NCBI GenBank assembly: GCA_947650365.1
Contig: OX393550.1
Span: forward strand, 95,398,951 to 95,462,950
Direction: 5' to 3'
Source of the DNA: Chamaelirium japonicum
Taxonomy: Eukaryota; Streptophyta; Magnoliopsida; Liliales; Melanthiaceae
DNA length: 64,000 nt
Made by a program: the position numbers and the translations under genes. Below the pieces are notes generated by a model. The model ran no database searches, was not told the origin of the DNA, and saw only the letters and a program-made list of their open reading frames with translations. Positions 46,372 to 56,129 of the stretch are shown here, one piece after another. The first letter of the stretch is position 1. The number at the start of each line of letters is the position of its first letter.

Positions 46372-48764
46372 ACTGCCCCATTTGCAGGCTTTCTAACCCG
46401 CCGCCAGGATATGCAGGTATGCAATAGGATCGATAAAAAACAGTGATAAAATATTGAGCCAATTGTGCAAATTTTATTAATTTTTTTTCAAAAAACAGTG
46501 ATAAATTATAGCAGTTAATATTTTGTTTATATTAAATATGCAACAACCTGTGCTTCTTTATTGAATATGTTCTTTATGATGCATTCTATCAATTAATAGT
46601 TCTATAAATTAATAATTTAGTATTTTATTTAAAATTTATATTTAAAAAATAATAATTTATTGCCGTATTCTTAGCCATATCCGTTTCCTACTTTTTTAAA
46701 ATTTGCTGTATCGCCATACCCGTATCGTATCGTACCCGTATCCATATCCGTATCCGTATCCGTGCTTCTTAGCTGTTAGAAAATGTGTATATAAGGAAAG
46801 TCAAAGTGGTACCAACACGAGAGGGAAAACTTCTAGAGATGGTTTGGACATTTCATGTGCAGACCAAAGACGATATAGACAAAAAGAGGACCACAAATAC
46901 AAGTGCTAGAAAGAGGGCAATATTAAAGTATGTTTGGTCTAAACGAGAAAATATCAGAATGAACTTCCTATTTTGGAGTTCCCTTAAGTAGGGATAGACG
47001 AACAAATGCAAGTATAAGAATGAGGGTGGACCCGACCTGAGTATTTGGTGCATGCAAAACTAGTAAGCTCCAGCAATTTGCAAAAGATTAAGATGGTGAA
47101 AATCAAACAAGAAATATGTAGCTTCAGCCTTTCCAAACATAATTCAGCAGACGTAGTAAGATAGTCAATCTCACACCATCAAGCACCACCACTTTTAATA
47201 GACCAAATATCATTAATTAGAGATTGTTCATGCAAATTCAGAATTTTAAAACTAATTCCAACAATGCAGAGATGGTGAAATATCATAATAAATAAAGTCA
47301 AGGATCATAAAAATAAGGATCACTAACTGAAGCTGTCCATGGAAAATACTAACGATGCAAAGTATCATGAAGTCGCTAAATTTCACCAAAAAATAGGTCC
47401 AAAAAGTGAAAGATGTACTGCGGCTACTGCCCTGAACAAGGTTACCCTATATGCCAGATAGTGCCTCGGTCAATGTCGGACGATCAGGATATCCAACGCA
47501 GAAGGTGGTGTTATAGACTGAAGGATGGTGGGGTGAGAAGGCCAAGAGGACTAGAAGAGCAGGGTTCAAAGCCGGGACAATCAACTTCAAGAGGAGAAGG
47601 CGATCAAGCGTCGATCTCTCGCTAGATGAAGAAGAGACGAGAAGATTAGGGGTGTGCATTGGTTCGAAACTGACCTATTTAGGCAAAACCCATACCGATC
47701 CAACCTTGGTCGGTTTTGAGGATTTTCAATCCGATCCAAACCAAACTTAGATTGGAATCCAATCCAATTAAAGTCGGTTTGGATCGGATTGGATGGTCGG
47801 TTTAGGCTTTGGACCATGTTCTTATTGGGCTCTCCCCTCCTTATTAGGCTCTCCCCTCCTTCTATTAGGACCTAGTTAAACTTAAAAAATAATAATTGCT
47901 ATCAAATCATTAGGCCTAAATAAGATTTTTAACTAATTTTGAGTCATCCTACAATATTGCCATGGTTGTTGGTAGCAAGGATATATGAGAACATGGTATA
48001 TTTAATAAAATATTATATGCATATACATATGTCGGTTTGGCTCAGTTTAGGTCGGTTTTGAATTTACAAATCCATCAACCGATCCAATCATCTCGGTTTT
48101 TTAAAAACCCAATCCGATCCAATCCATTGAGTGTGTCGAAACCTATCATAATTGGTCGTTTGATTGGTTTGGTTTGGATCCTGCACACCCCTAGAGAACA
48201 TGATGATCATGAAGAACCTCACGGTTAGATAAATAGGTGAAGAAGTATACATGACTGTTGAGGAAGTCCACCGGTTAGTCCCACATCGGTAAAGGGGGCA
48301 CCTAACGCCTGCTTAATATACCCTATGTGGACCTCCCCTTACGACCTAGGTTTTAGGGTGTGAGGATATCTAACATGGTTTCAGAGCTGGGTTCACCGTC
48401 TCCCTCCGGGTGCGGCCCCTTCCGATTGTGTCTCGCTCCGCGTGCTCCGCTTAAGGGGGGTGTTGAGGAAGTCCACCGGTTAGTCCCACATCGATAAAGG
48501 AGGCATCTAGCGCCCGCTTAATATACCCTCTGTGGACCTCCCCTTATGACCCGAGTTTTAGGGTGTGAGGATATCAAACAATACCACAGTGGAAAAGGAA
48601 GGAACAAGCGGAGCTCGCTCTCGCGTTGAAGTTTCAATAATAATTCAGATCTAAATAGGTACAAAATTTTCATATACTTTATGTAAGGAGAGGCTCTAGG
48701 GTTTCAATCAAGGACCTTGGATGGACAAGAATATCCGTAAGATCAATGGTTTAGAAGAAAACAT

Positions 48765-48796
<32 letters not shown>

Positions 48797-51700
48797 CGTG
48801 GGGACCGGTGGAAGGCCAAACACGCATCTCGAGATATCGCATAACTGTACGACATCCCTATGGAACGACAACTATATTTTTCTTTTTCATTTTGGCTCCT
48901 TTATTCTCACTCATCAGATGCCTCAATAAAGCGACCCCATGGTCTCTTATTAAGAACATGTGTTAAATGACGACTTAAGGGACTTGGTTAACCCAAATTG
49001 ATAAGTTCGGTGCAACATCCCCGCACCATACACTGACCCAAAATAAAAACATTATATCGCAACATCTAGGAGTCCGATCGACACGAAACATGTGTCGGAA
49101 AGATAATACCTAGTCCAATCTAAATACATGAAGCCACCTCCGTTGTCAAATAGGGTTCGGGATCATCATTCTAGTGGGGGTTCTCCTGGAAAAAGGCTCT
49201 GCGAAAACTGCACTGGTGTATGAAGTTGTGGCTCCTCGAACTGATGCACTCTTATACCTGGATGCAAAAACTTGGAGCGAAACATAGACATCCTCCTCGG
49301 TACTATTAGTGAATCATGTCGGCCATGGTCATTCAAGCAGCATGCACGGGTTAAAAGGTAGACAAGTTCGCAAAAGACATCTGGCCGCGACCACATCATG
49401 TTGTAGCCCTTGCGGGTCACTGACCTGCGCATGAAGCTCATGGGTATGTTTAAGACCACAGGTTGCGATTGCATAAAATGGCTAGTATTACAAATGTTGA
49501 TTTGCATGAGACAATTATTGCATTGGATTAAATTTGGACTAGTAAAACAAAAAGAGCTTCATTATAAATGTGGTAGAACATAAGAACCATCAACTGAAAT
49601 GTGCAAAGAGCGGTAGGACCATGGATCACAATATCGGTACAGGATCCGGATCCAGAAACACACTACTTTGGTACACAACATCCTAATCAATGGATAGGAG
49701 TTTCAGAATTTGTTGATTCTTTGTGAGCATGATCACCTTGCCTTAAATAGCACATCCACAAAAAATCAACATATTTTGTTAGCCCCAAAAACGATATTTA
49801 CCGCCGGTACATACCGGAATCGATGGTCATATTGGTGTGAATAGATTTTTCTTCTTAAAAAATTACGAAAAAATATTCAAAAAAAAAGAGAGAATAATCT
49901 AAAGTGTTATTTTTTTTATGTTTGTTTCAATTAGTAAACACCATATAGGTATGCACTCGTCCTCTTAAGTTATTATAGTCACTAGCTTATTATTCTAAAA
50001 TGTTCTTCAATATTCAGTCATATAAGAAATGAAATGAAACGAAATGAAATGAAACGCAATCATAAATCATCAATTCAAGCCATAAGTCATAAACACAAGT
50101 CATGGATACTGAAATGATTCATGACACATAGTACAAATCATAAGTCATAAGTTTTCAAGTCATACTACCACATAATAGTATAATCCGTACATATAATGCC
50201 AAAGCAATTAGGCAAAAGCAACACACACAAAGATAAAGGGAAAATTAAAGCCACAAGTGCTCCCCAACAAAGTGGGACTAAAAACATTAAAAAAGCAACT
50301 TGTTAAGAAATTACCCTAATAAATAAGACAAAAATGATAACTTAATAGCAAATAAATAAAAGCTAATGGACACCTGATGGGTCAAGTCTCTGGCGGAGGC
50401 TAGCTACTCCTAGCCAGAGGAAGACTGGGGTAGCTCTGACACGCTTGGATGCGTGTAAACCTATTGAAAAGGTTTAGAAGGGTGCATGTCCTCACCACTA
50501 ATCATAACTCCTTGGATATTTTACAACTCGTACAATCGTACGAGGAGAATGTTTCATGCTCACAAATTAAGCCAACAATACAATCGTATGAGGAGAATGT
50601 TTCATGCTCACAAATTAAGCCAACAAAGGCGGAACGCTCTTGCTGTTAACAGTAGGATCATTCGGTCAAATACTAAGTGAGGCTAACCAATATGGGGGGT
50701 TACTTATTATATGTGGTGATTTAATAAAGAGTGAGAAAGATTAGAAAAGGGTGAGGTAAATCTACAAGAGAAAAAATCCATAGGGAAAATGAATGGAGAG
50801 TAGAAAGAATAATAGTTGAACTCACAGTCCAAGAAGAAACTTTTTCTTCGGTATGTCAAAGAAGAAATTTATTATGTAAGTTCACTCATAGATCCTTCTA
50901 AAGTCCTTTGCCCATGACGCATGTCATAGGCTCTAGTTGTTGACATTATCCCCTTTTATTGGGCATTAAACAACTTGTTTGATCACTTGAAACTTGAAAG
51001 TCTAACAATTATTCTAAGAATTTACCCACTTGTATGATTGTCTTTGAAAACATCAAAGGCAATGGAAATATGAAAGAGATATAGAAGTACCAACCAGCAT
51101 GCTTACACAGATTCCACTTCTATTTAATGGCTAAGTAGGATCCATCTAGCGAAACATTAATTGATAGGAACCAATGGCTAGTTAGAATCCATAAGGACTA
51201 TGTTGATTGCCTTTAGACATACTCCAATTATCAAAATTGCAGCAAATTGTTTTGGGTATCAATATCTCATCCTGGATTTTCTTGGTTAATGACTAACAAA
51301 TCTCATTAGAGCAAATGTGTCTAATATACCCAAGGAAGCTTTTGTGATGCATGCATTACATGTTAACTAACAAGCAATTAATTGCGGAAATGGGTGACGC
51401 AACTTCTGCATTAACATACCAAAAGGCATCGGTTGTTCATCTAGCTATCGGTGAAAACATAATTTCGCAAGATCATGACTCTGTCCTTGATATTCTAGCC
51501 TGTATTTTGTTATTTCAGAATGCTAAAAAAAGGGGTAAATTACACTTTGCCCCCATGAAGTTTAGCTCAAAAGCACTTAAACCCCCTGTAGTTTGTTTTG
51601 TTTCAAATCGATCCATAAAGTTCAAAATGTTAGCACAATACCCCCTTTTGTCAACCACTTGATTTCCTTGTTTGGTAATTTTTATATGATCGAAACTGAA

Positions 51701-54384
51701 TTGAAGGGGGGCAATATATGTGTAGTTTTTTAACTATAGGGGGGTTAAGTTTTTTTTAGCTAAATTTCAAGGGGTTAAAGTGCAATTTACCCAAAAAAAA
51801 AAAGGAAAATTTTTTTCATACCCCAAAAATCTGTAATTAGCCCCCGTCACCCATCGTTTCTCAATAACTTACTCAATAAAGTATTAATACCAATTATACC
51901 CTTTTCTTTTGTGCCCCAAATCCTAACTAAACCTAAACCTTTCACTGAGCCGTCATCGGCAACATCAATGACATCGATAGCGGGGGGGTCATCGGCAATG
52001 GCAGTATCAACAACAGCTACGTCATCCTCATCTACGGCGTCATCGACAACAACAACGACAGTAGCAACAACGGGGCTATGGGTCATCGTCACAACAGCGC
52101 CAGCGACTACGAGACTATGGCGTCATCGTCATCGACAACGGTAGCGGAGGTCATCGTCAACAGATGATTCAACAGATGGATTATGATTGGACCTATTCAA
52201 TATTATATTATGTTAAATATTATTTACTAAATGGTCGGATTTCTGATTGGGTCGGGTTGCTCGAAGTCACTACCCAATCCCAACCTGAATTGAGGTCGGT
52301 TTGGGATTTTCCAACCCAAGCCTAACCCATACAAGTAAAATCCCAACCCAAGCCCGTCCTAATTCGGGTTGGCCTCGGGTTGGGTTCGGGTTGGCCCGAC
52401 CAAGTTGCAGCCCTATCTATGCCCTTAAGTACCAACCAACTGCATAGGGTTTATTTAAGAGTGGGTGTGTTCCAGAGTGCATATAATTGGGATATATTTA
52501 AGGTTGTAGGTGTTAAATTGGGGTATAATCATGGTGGGGCCGGCCATTTAACTGGGGTGTATTGAAGGTGGGGTGTAAGAGAGAAGGGTATTTTTGGAAT
52601 AGAAATGGGGTATGTAAAAAAAAAAGGGGTGTATTCAAGTTTGTTCGAATTTGGGGGCTAATTACAGATTTTTGGGGTATGAATAAAATTTGGGAAATAT
52701 TATTCATACCCCATAAATCTGTAATTAGCCCCCATTTCCAACAAACTTGAATACACCCCATTTTTTTTTTTCATACCCCATTCCTATTCCAAAAATACCC
52801 TTCCCCCTTACACCCCACCTTCAATACACCCCAGTTAAATGGCCCGCCCCAACTTGATTATACCCCAATCAAACACATACCCCCTTAAATATACCCCAAT
52901 TATATGCACTCTTGAATACACCCCACTCTTAAATAAACCCATGCAGTTGGCTGATACTTGAAGGCACAAGTAGAGTTGCAACTTGGCGGGCCAACCTGAA
53001 CCCAACCCGAGTCCAACCCGAATTTGGGCGGGCTAATCCGAGCCCAACCCGAATCATTTCTCCTCGACCCGACAGGACCCGACACGAAGTTAGCGGGTCT
53101 GGGTCAAGGCTAAACGGGTTCGGGTCGTAAACGGGTCGACACGATAGACCCGTTTATTAAACGGGTCGGGTCCAGGTTTAGGGTCTGGACACAGTAGACC
53201 CAGGAAGACCCGTTTAGTATTCAATAGGTCATGTCGGGTCGGGTCGGGTCTACCAGCAATCCGATACTATAATATATAAAACCAGTGGGTCTTTCGGGTC
53301 AGGTCGGGTCAAGTCAGATTGGGTCGGATCGGGTCAACTGAATAGATCCGGGTGGTAAACGGGTCTTATCGTGTCTACCTGTTTATTAGCAAGTCGGGTA
53401 CGGGTTTAGGATCTAGACACGATTAGTTAAACGGGTTGGGTCCGGGTCTAGGGGTTTTGGACACGACACGAACCCGACACGACACGACTCATTGCCACCC
53501 CTAGCTGCAACTTGGGCGGGCCAACCCGAACCCAACCCGACTTTGGGCGGGTTAACCCGAACCCACCGCGCACAACCCGACGGGTTGGGCGTGGGCTAAG
53601 TTTAAACGAACATTGGGTTGGGTTGGGGTACAAAAGACGCTGAGCATGGGGCTTTGGGGTTTGGGGTATAAAAAAAAGGGCATTGTTGGTATTAAAGGAT
53701 TGTTGAGTAAGTTATTGAGAAACGATAGGGATACGGGGGCTAATTACAGATTTTTGGGGTATGAATAAAATTTCCCTAAAATTTCCCAAAAAAATAGTGA
53801 GGTAAATTACACTTTACCCCCTTCAAGTTTAGCCCAAAATCACTTAACCCCCCTGAAGTTATCATTTTGCAAAATAAGATCAAGCATATGTGAACAAAGA
53901 AAATCGACTGCCTTACAAACTGACTGAGCAAAGCTACTGTTGCAGCTCATCTACTCGCAAAGAAAGCATTCCGGGTGAAATCATATGAAAGGCTGAGAAT
54001 CAGCTTCCGATCCTCAATTGAAGCAAGAATATGTGATTATTTTCTACACAGGGTGGGGGGGGAATCGAACCTGTTGGAAGCTCTTCACGGTCTTGCCGAT
54101 GCCCCGGCCGATCTCGGGGAGCTTCTTCGGACCGAAGACCAGGGCGGCGACCCCGGCGATGACTACGAGCTCGGGCACGCCGAGGCCGAACAAGCAGCGG
54201 CACCCGAGGCCTCTTGAGGCGGGCCCTGCTCTCCTCGTCCTCCCAATGACCAGGCCGAGCCGCCTCTTCTGCAGGCCCCTCCCGCCATCGTTGAAGAAGA
54301 CGGAGCTGCAGGAAGCCAAGGACGGGTAGCGCACCAAGGAGGGCTTCGCGGCGGACGCCATAAGAGACGTAGAAGAGCAGGATA

Positions 54385-54391
<7 letters not shown>
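44220..54391 (-). CDS. TATA: TATA (Tha4), Sec-independent protein translocase subunit, chloroplast; two exons
   Basis: Exons on the minus strand are 54391-54071 and 44363-44220. They join in phase 0 across a GT-AG intron of 9707 bp into a 154-aa protein. Residues 1 to about 66 are Ser/Arg-rich with few acidic residues, like a plastid transit peptide. FGLGVPELVVIAGVAALVFG (68-87) is the single membrane helix with the conserved acidic residue E74. FGPKKLPEIGRGIGK begins the amphipathic helix, which continues across the exon junction through SFQQ/AAKEFETELK. The tail is short, acidic and Pro/Ala-rich. In the delta-pH/cpTat pathway Tha4 oligomerises with Hcf106 and cpTatC to move folded twin-arginine proteins into the thylakoid lumen. 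The length fits the family. The start is the ATG immediately after a GA tract, since the upstream in-frame extension has no ATG. Confidence 0.93.
44704..45087. mobile_element. Fold-back MITE with long inverted arms (TATA intron)
   Basis: The ends GGGTAAATTACA and TGTAATTTACCC belong to a family seen elsewhere in the window. The arms extend about 130 bases: caatgtgaaattag, tcaagggacc and gcatagttca-type blocks recur inverted. No clear target duplication was seen in the A-rich flanks. Confidence 0.8.
45950..46091. mobile_element. Mutator-type MITE (142 bp) with perfect 9-bp target duplication
   Basis: Ends GGGTAAATTGCACAAAGACC and CTATGTGTAATTTACCC are inverted-like. AAGATTTAA flanks both sides (45941-45949 and 46092-46100). 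It is nested in the element at 45677-46768 and related to 36535-36784. Confidence 0.92.
46318..46365. repeat. (CT)n microsatellite
   Basis: Perfect CT dinucleotides, about 23 units. Confidence 0.97.
46769..47646. other. TATA intron sequence, nothing recognised
   Basis: No coding homology, tandem repeat or element end could be supported. Confidence 0.5.
47647..48193. mobile_element. hAT MITE (547 bp) with 8-bp target duplication (TATA intron)
   Basis: Ends TAGGGGTGTGCATTGGTTCG and (right) GGATCCTGCACACCCCTA are inverted. The flanks GAGAAGAT (47639-47646) and GAGAACAT (48194-48201) match at 7 of 8. The interior is rich in CGGTTTGG and CCAATCC. Confidence 0.85.
48256..48375 (+). repeat. 5' LTR of the TRIM
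   Basis: Direct repeat of 48461-48580, followed by the primer site. Confidence 0.93.
48461..48580 (+). repeat. 3' LTR of the TRIM
   Basis: Direct repeat of 48256-48375, preceded by the polypurine tract. Confidence 0.93.
48772..48796. repeat. (GA)n microsatellite
   Basis: About 12 GA units. Confidence 0.95.
49166..49507 (-). pseudogene. Open frame with faint resemblance to a Harbinger-type nuclease N-terminus
   Basis: A 113-codon minus-strand frame without stops contains SRPDVFCELVYLLT followed by a CLNDHGRHDSL block. The spacing recalls the 'R..F..L...L......L.D' pattern in front of plant HARBI1-like nucleases. The match is weak and no catalytic residues are present, so the call is tentative. 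It lies in the TATA intron. Confidence 0.2.
49795..49940. mobile_element. Fragment related to the left end of the 27833-30056 element
   Basis: Shared blocks are accggaatcgatgg/accggtatcgatc, ggtgtgaattgattttt-like text, gaataatctaaa(a/g)tgtt and cattagtaaac, in the same order. Confidence 0.6.
50028..50060. repeat. (GAAAT)n-type microsatellite
   Basis: gaaatgaaatgaaac units, about six. Confidence 0.85.
50531..50626. repeat. 48-bp tandem duplication (TATA intron)
   Basis: Two copies share gaggagaatgtttcatgctc and acaaattaagccaaca and differ at one or two bases. Confidence 0.95.
50627..51532. other. TATA intron sequence, nothing recognised
   Basis: No gene or repeat could be supported. Confidence 0.5.
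51533..51792. mobile_element. MITE of the GGGTAAATT family (260 bp)
   Basis: Left end GGGTAAATTACACTTTGCCC and right end GTTAAAGTGCAATTTACCC are inverted. A-rich flanks on both sides prevent reading the target duplication. Part of a related copy (ggtaaattacactttacccc) lies at 53807-53870. Confidence 0.85.
52220..52415. mobile_element. hAT-type insertion in the left arm, ending TTGCAGCCCTA
   Basis: GGTCGGGTT- and GGGTTGG-rich sequence ends cgaccaagttgcagcccta. The same insertion stands at the mirror position in the right arm (from 52971, tagagttgcaacttgg). Confidence 0.6.
52971..53650. mobile_element. Mirror copy of the hAT-type insertion in the right arm, split by MITE copy D
   Basis: It begins tagagttgcaacttggcggg at the position equivalent to the left-arm copy and resumes after 53503 with gctgcaacttgggcgggcca. 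The duplicated start suggests rearrangement during the later insertion. Confidence 0.55.
53066..53503. mobile_element. hAT MITE copy D (same family as copies A and C)
   Basis: It shares acacgaagttagcgggtctg, tagacccgtttattaaacgg and the right end ATTGCCACCCCTA with copies A and C. The left terminal repeat is missing, so the copy is truncated at its left end. Confidence 0.75.
54071..54391 (-). CDS. TATA: TATA exon 1 (residues 1-107)
   Basis: Encodes the transit peptide, the membrane helix and the start of the amphipathic helix, and ends SFQQ before gttcga. Methionine 11 (MASAAKP) is a possible alternative start, because many transit peptides begin MAS or MAT. Confidence 0.93.

Positions 54392-54416
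<25 letters not shown>
54390..54416. repeat. (GA)n tract directly before the TATA start codon
   Basis: On the coding strand it reads gagagagaga immediately before ATG. It could tempt an annotator to extend the protein as an Arg-Glu repeat, but that extension would need a GTG start. Confidence 0.9.
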
Positions 54417-54421
<5 letters not shown>

Positions 54422-54469
54422 ATCAGTCTTACATAACTTTATCAGTAGTTGAAAAAATTGATTTCCTCA

Positions 54470-55400
54470 CCCACACTGAAATAACAAAATACACATGGTC
54501 GCCCTTGCCCTCCTTAAACCAATCAATGACGGTAAGAGAGTCACCCTCGATCTACAGCTTGGATTCTGGATAGTACCGTATGGCCACACGCAATCCTTTC
54601 CACAATGTTCTAGTTTCCGTATCAACCGTCGATAACGTATTGAAATGAATACCCCTGAACGAAGAACTACTCCCCTCTGATCCCGTAGAATGAATCCTGC
54701 ACAGCCATCGTCATTCCTCTGGTTCACAGCACCATCAAAGTTAAGTTTGATCTCATTTGATGGCAACCCTTAATTTGGTTGATCCCTGCACCACCAAAGT
54801 CTCATTGGCTTCTCTAAATTCTTTAATGGACCTTAAAGTTCTATTAACAATAGAAGTAGCTTTTGTTTTCCTTCCCTCGAAGACTTCCTCGTTTCTAGCC
54901 TTCCATATGCTCCATACTATTTAAATGAGGAGGGCACCTTTGGGATCGAATCTTGAGGCCTCCTGCTTAGCAACAAAAAACACCCGACTCTACTCGTCTC
55001 GTCCACTTTACCCACAAGAGTTACGGACCCAATTCTACTACCCAACAAGGCCCACGCATCTACTAATAGCGAGCATTTGAATAGGCCGTGGTACGATGTT
55101 TCTTCCTCAACAAAATACCTAGAGCATAGCAGCATCATGTCAATGCCCTTTCTAATCAATAGGTCCATGGTGGTTCATTTGGCTCAGGGGGTTAATTCAT
55201 TGCCATCCCCAAGAGGCTCAGAGGTTCCATTATCCTTGCTCGACCGAAGCAACCACATCTTAGACTTCGAGGAGAACTTGATCGGCTTATGAAGCCCCCA
55301 GGCAAACTCCACCTGTACGTGTTGAGTTGGACAAGACTAGTGTCTGGGCAATTTGGGCCATAGCAACATGTCCGTAAAACTAAAGGAGAAGATCCCAGTT
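54470..55400 (-). pseudogene. LINE (L1-type) 3' end: zf-RVT and RNase H-like domains
   Basis: Combined minus-strand frames give RKGIDMMLLCSRYFVEEETS followed by HGLFKCSLLVDAWALLGSR (the zf-RVT pattern). About 300 bases on comes IKLNFDGAVNQRNDDGCAGF followed by ILRDQRGVVLRSG, the start of an RVT_3 RNase H fold with its first catalytic Asp in NFDGA. Stops and frameshifts separate the parts. It lies directly upstream of the TATA gene, in the same orientation. Confidence 0.83.
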
Positions 55401-56129
55401 CCACTGACCAAGCTGGTGTTAGGTTTGATGTGATCTACAGCTTGTAACCCCTAGGTTTGGATGTATATGGTTGATAATTTATTTAAGATTATATAAAGGT
55501 ACGTATTAATATATGTGTTCTATTTACATAACTTAAAAGATCCATGGCTATATAGTAGTCCATCTGAGTGGGAGACTCAGTGATTCGGTCCTATGAGCTT
55601 AAATCATTCGCATCTTTGATTAGGTTTGATCGTCCTACCAGAATAAGCTGTTGGAATAATAGAGCATGGGTTTCTCTACCATGGTTATTGCTAGGCACAA
55701 TGTTTGTGGCGGAACGGAACCAACATGGTGCATAGATCAGTGAACAAAGACCAGTGTAAATAGTCGTGTTTCTGCTTAGGGTAATCGATCCTGAACCCTG
55801 AGGAATCGTGACTGGTGGACTAACCAGTTGCGTGTAACTTTGGTTCACCAACGTGTGAGGAATCTAACCACGACCTACTACTACATTGCGTTGGGTTACC
55901 AGGCTGGTATTGCATCGGCACGACACTCCTGCAAGCCATCCACATCCCCTATCGGAAGATGCATTCCTTGGTCTGACATACACTGCACTAAATCCAGGCC
56001 TGGTGGTCAGCAGTTAAGTTGTTGACCAGATTCGGTTGCTTGGCCAAAGCAACCGGAGATGTGGTGTTTATAAGTAAGCGTAGAATCCTACGTCCCCTGA
56101 AGATATCTCATGACCCTTATAACACCCTT
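55401..56129. other. Intergenic DNA, nothing recognised
   Basis: Short open frames only and no element ends. Confidence 0.5.

Larger units (their letters stand above)
45677..46768. mobile_element. Non-autonomous TIR element with GGATACGG-rich ends (TATA intron)
   Basis: Left end GAAGCACGAATAC and right end (reverse complement) GAAGCACGGATAC are inverted repeats with many cggatacg units behind them. The interior holds a GC-rich block, a (CT)n tract and a nested MITE. A clean target duplication was not found. Confidence 0.65.
48256..48580 (+). mobile_element. Complete TRIM: miniature LTR retrotransposon (325 bp)
   Basis: Two 120-bp LTRs (48256-48375 and 48461-48580) start TGTTGAGGAAGTCCACCGGT and end ATATCTAACA or ATATCAAACA. 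The first is followed directly by TGGTTTCAGAGCTGGG, the tRNA-Met-type primer site, and the second is preceded by ttaagggggg, a polypurine tract. Only 85 bases lie between the LTRs, so nothing is encoded. The flanks ATGAC and ATACC match at 3 of 5, so the target duplication is decayed or absent. The LTRs differ at about ten positions. Confidence 0.95.
51805..53775. repeat. Large inverted duplication with centre near 52696 (TATA intron)
   Basis: The left arm (51805-52695) and the right arm (52696-53775) are mirror copies. Both outer tips carry cataccccaaaaatctgtaa with cgtttctcaataacttactc. Both inner tips carry the same 'cataccccataaatctg' end motif back to back. The last 270 bases of each arm next to the centre match almost throughout. 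The arms differ in length because the right one carries an extra insertion (53066-53503). Confidence 0.88.

Noticed and set aside
54392..54418. N-terminal extension of TATA as an Arg-Glu run
   Set aside because: The extension would have to start at GTG; the first ATG is at 54391 directly after the GA tract.
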